Assembly: GCF_014205075.1 (NCBI RefSeq)
Contig: NZ_JACHMU010000001.1
Location: forward strand, 2,046,001 to 2,110,000
From: Microbacterium ginsengiterrae
GTDB taxonomy: Bacteria; Actinomycetota; Actinomycetes; Actinomycetales; Microbacteriaceae
Reading direction: 5' to 3'
DNA length: 64,000 bases
Positions within the stretch are counted from its first letter, which is position 1, and every line of letters begins with the position of its first letter. Positions 49,413 to 58,671 of this stretch are shown piece by piece. The notes beneath the pieces are model-generated. The model was not told where the DNA came from and ran no database searches. It saw only the letters and a program-made list of their open reading frames with translations. The position numbers and the translations under genes were made by a program.

Positions 49413-50986
49413 TCACCGCAGCGAACCCGATCCTTCCCGGGTGTCATCCCGATCCCTCGATCTGCCGGGTGGGCGACGAGTACTTCCTGGTGACCTCGAC
49501 GTTCGAGTATCTGCCGGGGTTGCCCGTCATGCGCTCAACGGACCTGGTGCGCTGGGAGACGATCGGGCACGCGATCGACCGACACGGGATGCTGGACTTC
49601 GACGGCATCCGGTCATCCGGGGGACTGTACGCGCCGACGATCCGGCACGACGGCGAGGTGTTCTGGATCGTCTGCACCCTCGTGGATCAGGCGGACCCCT
49701 CGCGCGGGGGGAACTTCGTCATCACCGCCGACGACCCGGCCGGACCGTGGAGTGACCCGATCCGGCTGGACGCGGACGGCATCGATCCGTCCGTGGCCTT
49801 CGATGCGGACGGCCGGGTGTGGATGCACGGCACCCGGCTGGCGCGGGAACCGCAGTGGCACGACCAGACCGAGGTCTGGGTACGCGAGTTCTCGCGGACC
49901 GAGCGCGCCCTGGTCGGTGAGGAGCACGTCATCTGGCGCGGTGCCGTGCAGGGCGTGGTGTGGGCCGAGGGGCCCCATCTGTACCGCCTCGACGGTCGCT
50001 GGTACCTCGTCGCGGCCGAGGGCGGGACGGAGTTCCATCACGCGGTGAGCGTGGCGAGAGCCGATGAGGTCACAGGGCCGTACGTCGGCAACCGGGCCAA
50101 TCCCGTCCTCACACACCGGCACCTCGGGCGCGGCGCCGGTGTGATCGGTGCCGGGCACGCCGACCTCGTGCAGGCCCCGGACGGGTCATGGCATGCGGTC
50201 ATGCTCGCGATGCGCGCCGCGGACGGACACCACTATCCGCTCGGCCGCGAGACGTTCCTGTGCCCGGTGACCTGGGAGGACGGCTGGCCGGTGTTCGCCC
50301 CGGGTCTCGGTCGCCTGCCCGACGAGGTGGCGATTCCCTGGACGGATGCCGCGATGGAGGAGGGCACGTGGCAGCCCGATGACCGGCGACCCGGTCTCGT
50401 CCCCGCGGACGATCACCGATGGACCTCGCTGCGCGTCCCGCCCCAGCATGTGGCCCGTGCTGACGACGACGGGTCGTGGATGCTCCCCGTCCGCACGGAG
50501 GTCCTGTCCGATCCAGGAACCGTCGCATTCCTCGGGCTCCGGCAGCAGCACGCCGATGTCGACGTGACCTGCACGATCGAGACGACCGATCTGGCGGACG
50601 GGGAGACGGTGGGATTCGTCGTCCGACAGTCCGAGCGCGACCACGCCGCGGTGCAGATCACCAGGACGCCGGAAGGGCTTGTTCTCGAGGTCGTCCATCG
50701 CCAGGCGGACAGCGAGCAGATCCTCCTGCGGCAGGACAGGGCGTTCGCGTCTTCGGTGGCGCTCGGTGTCCGCGCTCGAGGCTGGTCGTATGAGCCGGTC
50801 TGCGACGGCGAGGGCCTGCCCTCCGTCGACGCCCGGACGCTGGATGCCGCGGCCACCGGAGGATTCCTCGGAATGTGGTTCGGTGTCTTCGCCACGAGCA
50901 ACGGGCGTGCACCGCGAAGCCACGTGCGCATCTCGGACGTCGTCTACGCGCCGTCCGAGGAAGCCGTCCAGAGGCCGCTACCCTGA
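49409..50986 (+). CDS. GH43 beta-xylosidase / arabinofuranosidase
   Basis: 525 residues, cytoplasmic. The five-bladed propeller (1 to about 310) has NPILPGCHPDPSICRVGDEYFLVTS with the catalytic Asp (quoted in part: HPDPSICRVGDEYFLV) and VVWAEGPHLYR with the catalytic Glu; a C-terminal concanavalin-like domain (about 330-520) follows, typical of GH43 xylosidases. It overlaps the GH3 gene as ATGA. With GH3, xylA and xylB it would take xylo-oligosaccharides to xylulose 5-phosphate. Confidence 0.92.
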   Translation: MITAANPILPGCHPDPSICRVGDEYFLVTSTFEYLPGLPVMRSTDLVRWETIGHAIDRHGMLDFDGIRSSGGLYAPTIRHDGEVFWIVCTLVDQADPSRGGNFVITADDPAGPWSDPIRLDADGIDPSVAFDADGRVWMHGTRLAREPQWHDQTEVWVREFSRTERALVGEEHVIWRGAVQGVVWAEGPHLYRLDGRWYLVAAEGGTEFHHAVSVARADEVTGPYVGNRANPVLTHRHLGRGAGVIGAGHADLVQAPDGSWHAVMLAMRAADGHHYPLGRETFLCPVTWEDGWPVFAPGLGRLPDEVAIPWTDAAMEEGTWQPDDRRPGLVPADDHRWTSLRVPPQHVARADDDGSWMLPVRTEVLSDPGTVAFLGLRQQHADVDVTCTIETTDLADGETVGFVVRQSERDHAAVQITRTPEGLVLEVVHRQADSEQILLRQDRAFASSVALGVRARGWSYEPVCDGEGLPSVDARTLDAAATGGFLGMWFGVFATSNGRAPRSHVRISDVVYAPSEEAVQRPLP

Positions 50987-51025
50987 GGGCAGCACAGCCC
51001 CACGCGTACAGGAAAGAGTTCACCG

Positions 51026-52189
51026 ATGAAGGAACGCGCGACCGCCGTCGAGGCGGTGCGCCGCACGAACCTCGGTGAGGTGTTGCGGCTGGTGCATCAT
51101 GAGGGGACGCGCTCACGGTCACTGATCACCGCGGAGACGGGCCTGAACCGCTCGACGGTCGCCGACCTCGTGACCGCTCTCGTCGAACGCGGGCTCGTGG
51201 TGGAGCAGGAGCCCGATCCCACCAAGCGCGTCGGTCGGCCGAGCCCGTCGGTCTCGGCGAACGCCGACGTGATCGCCATCGGGGCGAACCCGGAGGTCGA
51301 CGCGATCGAGATCGGCGCCGTCAGTCTCGGGGGAGGGCTCCGAGCGCGGGCCCGCATCGAACGGGACGGGGTGCCGAGCGTCGCAGACGCGGTCGCGACG
51401 ATCGCCGACACCGTCGCGCAGTGGCGGGAAGACGAACTCGCCGGCTGCCGCCTCATCGGCGTCGGCGTCGCTGTGCCCGGGCTCGTCCGGGCGGCGGACG
51501 GACTCGTGCGGCTCGCACCGCACCTGAACTGGCGTGACGAGGACATCGCCTCTCCGCTGGCTGATGCGCTGGACATGCCGGTGGCCGTCGACAACGACGC
51601 CTCGCTCGGCGCACGGGCCGAGCATCTCTTCGGAGCCGCGCGGGATCACGCCGACATCGTCTATCTCAACGGCGGTGCGAGTGGTATCGGTGGCGGACTG
51701 ATCCTCGACGGCTCGCTGATCCGCGGCGCCGGCGGGTATGCGGGAGAGTGGGGACAGACGCGTCCCGGCATCCCGAACGATGCGTATCGCCGCACGCACG
51801 ACGGTGTCCTCGAGGACGAGGTGAGCCGTGCACGGCTGCTCGCGGCGGCGAAGCTGACGGGCGGGGACGACGCGGCGCTCGCCGCCGCGCTCGCCGCCGA
51901 ACCCGGCCCGACTGCGGAGGAGGAGGTCGCCAGGCAGCGGCACGTGCTGGCGGCGACCATCAGCAATGCGGTCAACGCCCTCAACCCGTCGATGATCGTG
52001 CTCGGTGGTTTCCTCGGCATCCTGCGCGATCGCGATCCGGAATCGTTCGACGCGGATGTGCGCGCTCGTTCGCTCGCTGTCGCGGCCGACGAGGTGCAGA
52101 TCGCCTCGGCCGCACTCGGTCGCGATCGCCTGCTGATCGGCGCCGCCGAGGCATCCTTCGCCGCGCTGCTGGCGGATCCGCTCGGCTGA
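51026..52189 (+). CDS. ROK family transcriptional regulator lacking the zinc motif
   Basis: 387 residues. Winged helix-turn-helix (about 15-70, SRSLITAETGLNRSTVADLVTALVERGLV) and a ROK domain with DNDASLGARAE and GGYAGEWGQ. Where most ROK proteins have CxCGxxGC, this one reads GIPNDAYRRTHDGVLEDEV, so no zinc cysteines are present. GGAAAGAG precedes the ATG. A TACCCT -10 candidate (50979-50984) overlaps the GH43 stop, so it may also have its own promoter. It probably regulates xyloside genes. Confidence 0.88.
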   Translation: MKERATAVEAVRRTNLGEVLRLVHHEGTRSRSLITAETGLNRSTVADLVTALVERGLVVEQEPDPTKRVGRPSPSVSANADVIAIGANPEVDAIEIGAVSLGGGLRARARIERDGVPSVADAVATIADTVAQWREDELAGCRLIGVGVAVPGLVRAADGLVRLAPHLNWRDEDIASPLADALDMPVAVDNDASLGARAEHLFGAARDHADIVYLNGGASGIGGGLILDGSLIRGAGGYAGEWGQTRPGIPNDAYRRTHDGVLEDEVSRARLLAAAKLTGGDDAALAAALAAEPGPTAEEEVARQRHVLAATISNAVNALNPSMIVLGGFLGILRDRDPESFDADVRARSLAVAADEVQIASAALGRDRLLIGAAEASFAALLADPLG

Positions 52190-52310
52190 ACGTCGCCACT
52201 GGCTGGCCGTTCGTCCAGACCGCGCGCGGCACGCGGGGTCCGGGCCGGTCGTCGCGGTGTCCCGTTGCTATGGTGGCGCCGGAACATCGACCGGACGAAG
52301 GAGTTCGAAA

Positions 52311-53672
52311 GTGACCAAGACAGAGCCGCAGCGCCGCCGCGGCGTGATGCGCCCGATCAACCGCTTCCTGGAGCGGTGGATTCCCTCCGCATTGACGTTC
52401 GCGATCGTGTTGACCCTGATCGTGGCCGTCCTCGCCATGACCCTGACCCAGACCAGCCCGGTCGACGTCGTCAAGGGATGGGGAGACGGCCTCGCGGGTC
52501 TGCTCGCGTTCATGACCCAGATGTGCCTCATCCTTCTCCTGGGGTACATGCTCGCCAACACCCGTCCGGTGCAGAAGCTGCTGCGCCGACTGGCGCGCGT
52601 GCCGGGCAGCGCCGGATTCGCCTACGTCTTCGTGTTCGTCATCGCGGCGATCGCGAGCCTGATCACCTGGGGACTCGGCCTCATCGTCGGCACGCTGCTC
52701 GCGCGAGAGATCGCCGTCGAGGCGCGCAAGAACGGCATGAAGGTGCACTTCCCGCTGCTCGTCGCCGCCGGGTACTCCGGCTTCGTCGTCTGGCACATGG
52801 GCTACTCGGGCTCCGGCCCCCTCACTGCGGCGACGCCCGACTCCTTCCTCATTCCGAGCCTGGGCGGCGAGGTCCTCCCGATCACGGAGACGACCTTCTC
52901 GACCTGGAACATGCTCGCCGCTCTCGCGGTCATCGTCGTGGTGGGCGCGCTGATGTTCGTCATCCGTCCGAAGCAGGGCGATCCGGTGTACGAGCTTCCC
53001 TCGCACGTCGGCTCGGAGGAGACCGGCGAGTACGACGACGAGGTGGTGACCCCGGCGGACCGCATCGACGCGTCGCGCATCCTCACGACGGTCATCGGCG
53101 CGGGCCTGGTCATCTACCTCATCGTGCACTTCGTGCAGGGCGGCACTCTCACACTCGACATCGTGAACTGGTCGTTCCTCGCGCTGATCATGCTGCTCGT
53201 TCGGAGCCCGTTCGAACTCATCCACCTGACCAAGAAGGCCGCGGCGAACGTCGGCGAGATCCTCGTGCAGTTCCCGCTCTACGCCGGCATCCTCGGGATC
53301 ATGTCCAGCTCGGGGCTGATCGCGCTGTTCTCCGACGCGTTGGTCTCGATCGCCACCCCGACCACGTTCGGTGTGCTGGCGCTCCTGTCGGCGGGCATCG
53401 TGAACTTCTTCGTCCCCTCCGGCGGCGGACAGTTCGCCGTGCAGGGGCCGATCATGCTCGATGCGGCCGAGCAACTGGGCGTCGACCCGTCGATCGCCGT
53501 GATGGCCGTGGCATACGGCGATCAGTGGACGAACATGATCCAGCCGTTCTGGGCGCTCCCCGTCCTCGCGATCGCCGGACTGAAGATGCGCGACATCCTC
53601 GGGTACACGTTCATCACGCTCCTCGGTTCCGGCGTCGTCATGGCGGCGACCCTGCTGCTCGTCAGCCTCTGA
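52311..53672 (+). CDS. Short-chain fatty acid transporter, AtoE family
   Basis: 453 residues from the GTG at 52311, which has a GAAGGAG site; a TATGGT -10 candidate is at 52269-52274. About ten membrane segments with the family features GYSGFVVWHMGYSGSGPL, NFFVPSGGGQFAVQGP and YGDQWTNMIQPFWALP. AtoE proteins carry acetoacetate, butyrate or similar acids. It lies beside, but convergent with, the homoprotocatechuate genes, so a link to that pathway is only possible. Confidence 0.9.
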   Translation: MTKTEPQRRRGVMRPINRFLERWIPSALTFAIVLTLIVAVLAMTLTQTSPVDVVKGWGDGLAGLLAFMTQMCLILLLGYMLANTRPVQKLLRRLARVPGSAGFAYVFVFVIAAIASLITWGLGLIVGTLLAREIAVEARKNGMKVHFPLLVAAGYSGFVVWHMGYSGSGPLTAATPDSFLIPSLGGEVLPITETTFSTWNMLAALAVIVVVGALMFVIRPKQGDPVYELPSHVGSEETGEYDDEVVTPADRIDASRILTTVIGAGLVIYLIVHFVQGGTLTLDIVNWSFLALIMLLVRSPFELIHLTKKAAANVGEILVQFPLYAGILGIMSSSGLIALFSDALVSIATPTTFGVLALLSAGIVNFFVPSGGGQFAVQGPIMLDAAEQLGVDPSIAVMAVAYGDQWTNMIQPFWALPVLAIAGLKMRDILGYTFITLLGSGVVMAATLLLVSL

Positions 53673-53692
53673 CGTCGCGGCGGGTACCGAGA

Positions 53693-53726
53693 AGGAGTGC
53701 GCCGGGTCAGTATCCGGCGCGCTCCT
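53693..53726. terminator. Hairpin between the AtoE gene and hpaI
   Basis: AGGAGTGCGCCGG pairs with CCGGCGCGCTCCT (one G-U pair) over an 8-base loop that contains the hpaI stop codon, between convergent genes. It is a likely terminator for the AtoE gene and partly for the hpa operon. Confidence 0.65.
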
Positions 53727-54516
53727 CGGCGGCTGCGCCCGGGATCCACTCGGCCGCGAGCTTCTCGGTCGCGCGCGCGAGGATCGAGACGTCCGCCGCG
53801 ACGAGGACGAAGGAGGCGCCGGCATCGAGATAGCGCCGGGCGGTGGCGGGCGTGAACGCGTTGACGCCGACCGGTTTGCCCGCGGCGCGCACGTCGGCGA
53901 TCGTCCGCTCGACGGCCGCCGAGACGTCCGGATGCTCCTGCTGACCGAGCAGCCCCATGGAGGCGGCCAGGTCGCTCGGGCCGACGAAGACCGCATCCAC
54001 CCCGTCGACCTCGGCGATCGCGCGCGCATGGCGCACGGCGGTCTCCGTCTCGACCTGGACGCTCAACGAGGTGATCTCGTGCGCGCGCGGGAGGTAGGAA
54101 TCGATCCGCCCCCATTGCCCCGCCCGTGCCAGCGCACTGCCCACACCGCGGATGCCGCGCGGCGGGTACCGTGTCGCCGCGACGGCTGCGGCAGCCTCCT
54201 CCGCGCTGTCCACCATCGGCACCAGCAGGTTCTGAGCGCCGACGTCGAGGACCTGCTTGATGAGGGTGGCGTCCGCCGACGGCACCCGCACGACCGGTGT
54301 GATCGGGTACGCGGCGACGGCCTGCAGGAGGCCGAGGATGGACTCGAGGCCGATCGGGCTGTGCTCGGCGTCGATGAGGGTCCAGTCCAGACCTGAGCCG
54401 GCGATGATCTCCGCGGCGATCGGACTTCCCGAGGAGATCCACGCTCCCACGAGAGGGCGGTCGGCCTCCGCGAGCGCGTCGCGGAAGGATAGCCGGGCGG
54501 CTACACGAAACGGCAT
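53707..54516 (-). CDS. hpaI: 4-hydroxy-2-oxoheptanedioate aldolase
   Basis: Last enzyme of the homoprotocatechuate pathway, splitting 4-hydroxy-2-oxoheptanedioate to pyruvate and succinic semialdehyde. 269 residues, class II (metal) HpcH/HpaI fold with WTLIDAEHSPIG, PVVRVPS, VPMVDSAEEA, VQVETETAV (metal Glu) and FVGPSDLAASMG. It overlaps hpaH by 16 bases at the end of the operon. Confidence 0.94.
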   Translation of the reverse strand: MPFRVAARLSFRDALAEADRPLVGAWISSGSPIAAEIIAGSGLDWTLIDAEHSPIGLESILGLLQAVAAYPITPVVRVPSADATLIKQVLDVGAQNLLVPMVDSAEEAAAAVAATRYPPRGIRGVGSALARAGQWGRIDSYLPRAHEITSLSVQVETETAVRHARAIAEVDGVDAVFVGPSDLAASMGLLGQQEHPDVSAAVERTIADVRAAGKPVGVNAFTPATARRYLDAGASFVLVAADVSILARATEKLAAEWIPGAAAEERAGY

Positions 54517-55286
54517 GTGATCTCACCCATCTCTCGATAGTCGCAGCGCACCTCGTCGCCCCGGGACACCCACATCGGACGGGTGAACGACCCGGCCAGG
54601 ATGATCTCGCCGGCCTCGAGGTGCGCACCGTGCTGATGGAGCTTGTCGGCCAGCCACGCGACCCCCGTCGCCGGATGACCGAGGACGCCGGCGGCCACAC
54701 CGGTCTCCTCGATCTCGCCGTTGCGCGACAGGACGCCGGGCACCCAACGGAGGTCGATCTCGTCCGGTCGCATGTGCACGTCACCGAGCACCATGGCGCC
54801 GTAGGCGGCGTTGTCGCTGATGGTGTCCACGATCGTGCGGCCCTCGAGCTCGATGTGCGAGTTCAGCACCTCCAGAGCGGGCACCGCGTAGTCGATGGCG
54901 GCGAGGGCATCCTCGAGAGTGCAGTCCGGGCCCCGCAGCGGCGACTTCAGCATGAACGCGAGCTCGACCTCGATGCGGACGTTCGAGAACTCGTCGAAGC
55001 GGATGTCCGAGCCGGACGCGTACACGGTGTCCTCGAACATGACGCCGTAGTCGGGCTCGGTGATCCCGGTGGCCTGCTGCATCGCCTTCGAGGTCAGCCC
55101 GATCTTGCGCCCCACCATGCGGCGGCCGGCGGCGACGTTCTTGTCGCGCCAGATGCCTTGGATCGCGTACGAATCCTCGATCGTGGCATCCGGATACCTC
55201 GCGGTGATCCGTGGGATCACGCTGTGGGTGCGGTCGGCCTCGGCGAGTTCCTCCGCGATGCGGTCGATGATGTCAGGGTCCAGCAT
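54501..55286 (-). CDS. hpaH: 2-oxo-hept-4-ene-1,7-dioate hydratase
   Basis: 261 residues from the ATG at 55286. Member of the hydratase/decarboxylase family (HpaH, MhpD), adding water to 2-oxohept-enedioate. VGRKIGLTSKAMQQATGITEPDYG, RIEVELAFML with metal Glu residues, and the C-terminal AGSFTRPMWVSRGDEV support this. GAGGAGG precedes the start. It sits between hpaD and hpaI in pathway order. Confidence 0.93.
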   Translation of the reverse strand: MLDPDIIDRIAEELAEADRTHSVIPRITARYPDATIEDSYAIQGIWRDKNVAAGRRMVGRKIGLTSKAMQQATGITEPDYGVMFEDTVYASGSDIRFDEFSNVRIEVELAFMLKSPLRGPDCTLEDALAAIDYAVPALEVLNSHIELEGRTIVDTISDNAAYGAMVLGDVHMRPDEIDLRWVPGVLSRNGEIEETGVAAGVLGHPATGVAWLADKLHQHGAHLEAGEIILAGSFTRPMWVSRGDEVRCDYREMGEITCRFV

Positions 55287-55312
55287 CCGTCCTCCTCGAG
55301 TGTCCGGGTCCG

Positions 55313-56479
55313 CTAGAGCTGGTGGCCGAGCTTGTACTCGCCCTGCTTGTACTCGGGCATCGACGTCTCGCCCTCGTCCTTGCGAGTGTAGGAGAAGCCG
55401 TCGGCGCCGATCGTGACCGCCATCTCGCTGTCGTCGGTGCGGGCGACAACGGGCTGGGGGTTGCCGTCGAGGTCCAGCACGAGGGACGCCTCGGTGTACC
55501 ACGACGGGACGACGGGGTTACCCCACCAGTCGCGTCGCTGGTTGTCGTGCACGTCCCATGTGACGACCGGGTTGTCGGGGTCGCCGGTGTAGTAGTCCTG
55601 CGTGTAGACCTCCACCCGGTGCCCGTCGGGGTCCCGCAGATAGAGGTAGAACGCGTTGCTCACCCCGTGGCGGCCGGGGCCCCGTTCGATGACGTCGGAC
55701 CGGCGCAGGGCGCCGAGCTTGTCACAGATGGCGAGGATGTTGTGCTTCTCGTGCGTGGCGAAGCACACGTGGTGCATGCGCGGCCCGTCGCCACCGGTCA
55801 TCGCGGTGTCGTGCACGGTGGGCTTCCGCCGCATCCACGCCGCGTAGACCGTGCCTTCTTCATCCTGGATGTCCTCCGTCACCCGGAAGCCGAGGTCCTG
55901 CATGAACTTCACGGCGCGCGGCACGTCGGGGGTGACCTGGTTGAAGTGGTCCAGGCGCACGAGCTCGCCGGGGATGTGCAGGTCGTAGCGCCACGACATC
56001 CGCTCGACGTGGTCGGTCTGGTGGAAGAACTCGTAGGGGAAGCCGAGCGGATCGACGACCCGCACCGAGTCTCCGATGCCCTTGACGAAGCCGTTCGGCT
56101 CGCGCCGCACATCGCATCCGAGTTCCGTGTAGAACTCGACGGCACGGTCGAGGTCCTCCGGCGTCCGTACCCGGTACGAGAACGCCGCGACGGCGGCGAC
56201 CTCACCGGCTCGCAGTACGAGGTTGTGGTGGATGAACTCCTCCGTGGAACGCAGATAGATCGCCTCGTCGTCCTCCTCCGTGACGTACAGCCCGAGGACG
56301 TCGACATAGAACTGACGTGATGCCGCGAGGTCGGTGACCACGAGCTCCATGTACGCGCAGCGCAGGATGTCCGGCGGGGAGGCCTGCGGGGTCGCGATGG
56401 GGTGCGGGGTCTCGATCGGCGCCTCCTGGCTGACGAAGAAACCGGAGGAGGTGAGTGTCATGTCTTCACGATGGGTCAT
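55313..56479 (-). CDS. hpaD: Homoprotocatechuate 2,3-dioxygenase
   Basis: 388 residues. Ring-opening extradiol enzyme of the vicinal oxygen chelate type for 3,4-dihydroxyphenylacetate. The metal ligands are H178 (RLDHFNQVTP), H237 (MHHVCFATHE) and E290 (HRVEVYT); their spacing of 59 and 53 equals that of H155, H214 and E267 in the Brevibacterium enzyme. The family includes an Fe form and the Arthrobacter Mn form (MndD); the metal cannot be told from sequence. The ATG at 56479 is 1 base after the hpaE stop; a second ATG at 56461 is possible. Confidence 0.95.
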   Translation of the reverse strand: MTHREDMTLTSSGFFVSQEAPIETPHPIATPQASPPDILRCAYMELVVTDLAASRQFYVDVLGLYVTEEDDEAIYLRSTEEFIHHNLVLRAGEVAAVAAFSYRVRTPEDLDRAVEFYTELGCDVRREPNGFVKGIGDSVRVVDPLGFPYEFFHQTDHVERMSWRYDLHIPGELVRLDHFNQVTPDVPRAVKFMQDLGFRVTEDIQDEEGTVYAAWMRRKPTVHDTAMTGGDGPRMHHVCFATHEKHNILAICDKLGALRRSDVIERGPGRHGVSNAFYLYLRDPDGHRVEVYTQDYYTGDPDNPVVTWDVHDNQRRDWWGNPVVPSWYTEASLVLDLDGNPQPVVARTDDSEMAVTIGADGFSYTRKDEGETSMPEYKQGEYKLGHQL

Positions 56480-56480
56480 G

Positions 56481-57983
56481 TCAGCGTCCTTGCTTGCCGA
56501 AGACGGGGTTGTGCACCTCGCCGAGGGTGATGTGCACCGCCTGCTGGTCGGTGTAGAAGTCGATCGAGCGGTATCCGCCCTCATGACCGAGGCCGGAGGC
56601 CTTCACCCCGCCGAACGGTGTGCGCAGATCCCGGACGTTGTTGCTGTTGAGCCACACCATGCCGGCCTCGACGGCGCCGGCGAAGTTGTGGGCGCGCTTG
56701 AGGTCGTTGGTCCAGATGTAGGCGGCCAGGCCGTACTTCGTGTCGTTCGCCAGCGTGAGGGCCTCCTCGTCGCTGTCGAACGGCGTGATCGCCACGACAG
56801 GACCGAAGATCTCCTCCTGGAAGATGCGGGCCTCGGGAGGGACATCGACGAAGACCGTCGGAGCGACGTAGTTGCCGAGCTCGAATCCCTCCGGCCGGCC
56901 GCCACCGGCGACGAGACGCCCCTCGGTCTTGCCGATCTCGATGTAGCTCATCACCTTGTCGTAGTGCTCGGGGTGCACGAGCGCCCCGACCTCGGTCGTG
57001 GGGTCGTGCGGCGAGCCGACCTTCACGCGCTTCGCCTGGGCCGCGTACTTCTCGACGAACTCGTCATAGACGGTGCGCTCGACGAGGATGCGTGAACCGG
57101 CCGTGCAGCGCTCGCCGTTGAGGGAGAAGACGCCGAAGATCGTCGCGTTGACCGCCTCGTCGAGGTCCGCGTCCGCGAACACGACGGCGGGCGACTTGCC
57201 GCCGAGCTCCATCGACAGTCCCTTGAGGAACGGGGCGGCGTTGGCGAAGATCACCTGGCCGGTCGAGCTCTCACCGGTGAAGGAGATGAGGGGGACGTCC
57301 GGGTGCTTCACGAGTGCGTCGCCGGCATCCTCTCCCAGGCCGTTGACGAGGTTGAAGACGCCCTTCGGCAGCCCGGCCTCCTCGAAGATCCCGGCCCACA
57401 GGGATGCCGACAGGGGAGTGAACTCGGCGGGCTTGAGCACCACGGTGTTGCCGGTCGCGAGGGCGGGACCGAGCTTCCACGACTCGAGCATGAACGGGGT
57501 GTTCCACGGCGTGATGAGTCCCGCGACGCCGATCGGCTTGCGGTTGACGTAGTTGATCTGCCGACCGGGAACCTTGAAGGTGTCGTCGGCCTGGGCCACG
57601 ATCAGGTCGGCGAAGAACCGGAAGTTCTCGGCCGCTCGGCGCGCCTGGCCGAGTGCCTGCGTGATGGGCAGTCCCGAGTCGTACGACTCCATCTCGGCGA
57701 GGCGCGCATCGCGGGATTCGACGATGTCGGCGATCCGGTGCAGCACCCGAGCGCGTTCCCGCGGCAGCATCCTCGGCCACGGGCCCTCCACGAACGCCCG
57801 CCGTGCGGAGGCGACGGCGAGGTCGATGTCGGCCTTCTTCCCCGCGGCGGCCGTGGTGTACGTCTCGTTCGTCACCGGGTCGAGCACGTCGAACGTGTCG
57901 CCGTCGACCGAGTCGACGAAGGCGCCGTCGATGTAGTGCTGGATGTGATCGGGCAGGTCTGCCGGAATGCGGGCGTCGTTCAT
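56481..57983 (-). CDS. hpaE: 5-carboxymethyl-2-hydroxymuconate semialdehyde dehydrogenase
   Basis: 500-residue NAD-dependent aldehyde dehydrogenase. It has FTGESSTGQVI, the active-site Glu in MELGGKSPAVVF, the catalytic C293 in NGERCTAGSR, and the C-terminal PFGGVKASGLGHEGG. It acts on the product of HpaD. The assignment within the large ALDH family rests on the neighbours hpaD, hpaH and hpaI and on INYVNRKPIGVAGLITPWNTPF typical of HpaE (quoted in part: INYVNRKPIGVAG). Confidence 0.92.
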   Translation of the reverse strand: MNDARIPADLPDHIQHYIDGAFVDSVDGDTFDVLDPVTNETYTTAAAGKKADIDLAVASARRAFVEGPWPRMLPRERARVLHRIADIVESRDARLAEMESYDSGLPITQALGQARRAAENFRFFADLIVAQADDTFKVPGRQINYVNRKPIGVAGLITPWNTPFMLESWKLGPALATGNTVVLKPAEFTPLSASLWAGIFEEAGLPKGVFNLVNGLGEDAGDALVKHPDVPLISFTGESSTGQVIFANAAPFLKGLSMELGGKSPAVVFADADLDEAVNATIFGVFSLNGERCTAGSRILVERTVYDEFVEKYAAQAKRVKVGSPHDPTTEVGALVHPEHYDKVMSYIEIGKTEGRLVAGGGRPEGFELGNYVAPTVFVDVPPEARIFQEEIFGPVVAITPFDSDEEALTLANDTKYGLAAYIWTNDLKRAHNFAGAVEAGMVWLNSNNVRDLRTPFGGVKASGLGHEGGYRSIDFYTDQQAVHITLGEVHNPVFGKQGR

Positions 57984-57996
57984 GGTTCCTCCCGGG

Positions 57997-58671
57997 TCAG
58001 TGGACGTGCGTGCCGAGGGCGTCGGGGTGTTCTGCGGTCAGGTAGGCGTCGAGCGTGGATGCGTGGTGTCGCCGGGCGGCGTCCTCGATCTCGGATGCCG
58101 TCGCGCCGCTCTCGATCAACGCGAGGATCTGCTCGTGCTCGCGGACGGATTCGTGTGCGCGGCCGGGAACGAAGCTGAACGTGGAATCGCGCAGCCGGTT
58201 CAGGCGCTGCATCTCGAGCGTGACGAGTTCGCGCAGCCGGGGGTTCGGGCACGGTGCGATCAGCGCGGCGTGGAACTGCTGGTTGAGCTGCGTGAACGCC
58301 GAGGGGTCGAAGTGGTCGAGCGTCTCGATCATGCGCTCGTTGACGGCGCGGGCGGCGGCGAGGTCGTCTGCGGTGAGGTGCGGTGCCGACAGGGCGGTCG
58401 CACTGCCCTCGAGGATGCTCAGGGCCTCCATGCTGTGGCGGTACTGGGTGTCGTCCACCATCGCCACGCGGGCACCGACGTTGTGCTCGAAGTGCACGAG
58501 GCCCTCGGCCTCCAGCTGACGGATGGCCTCGCGGACGGGGACGACGCTCATGCCCAGCTCGCCGGCGATACTCCCGAGTACGAGCCGGTAACCGGGGGTG
58601 TAGGTCTGGACGGCGATGCGCTCCTTGAGCCAGTGGTAGGCCTGCTGTGACTTGCTCGGTGGTCTGATCAT
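57997..58671 (-). CDS. GntR family regulator, FCD subgroup
   Basis: 224 residues from the ATG at 58671, which overlaps the upstream stop as ATGA. N-terminal winged helix (AGELGMSVVPVREAIRQLEAEGLV), then the all-helical FCD effector domain with the metal His positions in LNQQFHAALI, REHEQILALI and RRHHASTL. It lies inside the hpa operon and is the likely local regulator, binding the divergent promoter region near 60163-60174; the effector is probably an aromatic acid or pathway intermediate. Confidence 0.92.
   Translation of the reverse strand: MIRPPSKSQQAYHWLKERIAVQTYTPGYRLVLGSIAGELGMSVVPVREAIRQLEAEGLVHFEHNVGARVAMVDDTQYRHSMEALSILEGSATALSAPHLTADDLAAARAVNERMIETLDHFDPSAFTQLNQQFHAALIAPCPNPRLRELVTLEMQRLNRLRDSTFSFVPGRAHESVREHEQILALIESGATASEIEDAARRHHASTLDAYLTAEHPDALGTHVH

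Noticed and set aside
52311..53672. AtoE transporter as a component of the homoprotocatechuate pathway
   Set aside because: It is convergent with the hpa operon, separated by a terminator hairpin, and its family carries short-chain fatty acids; proximity alone is not enough.
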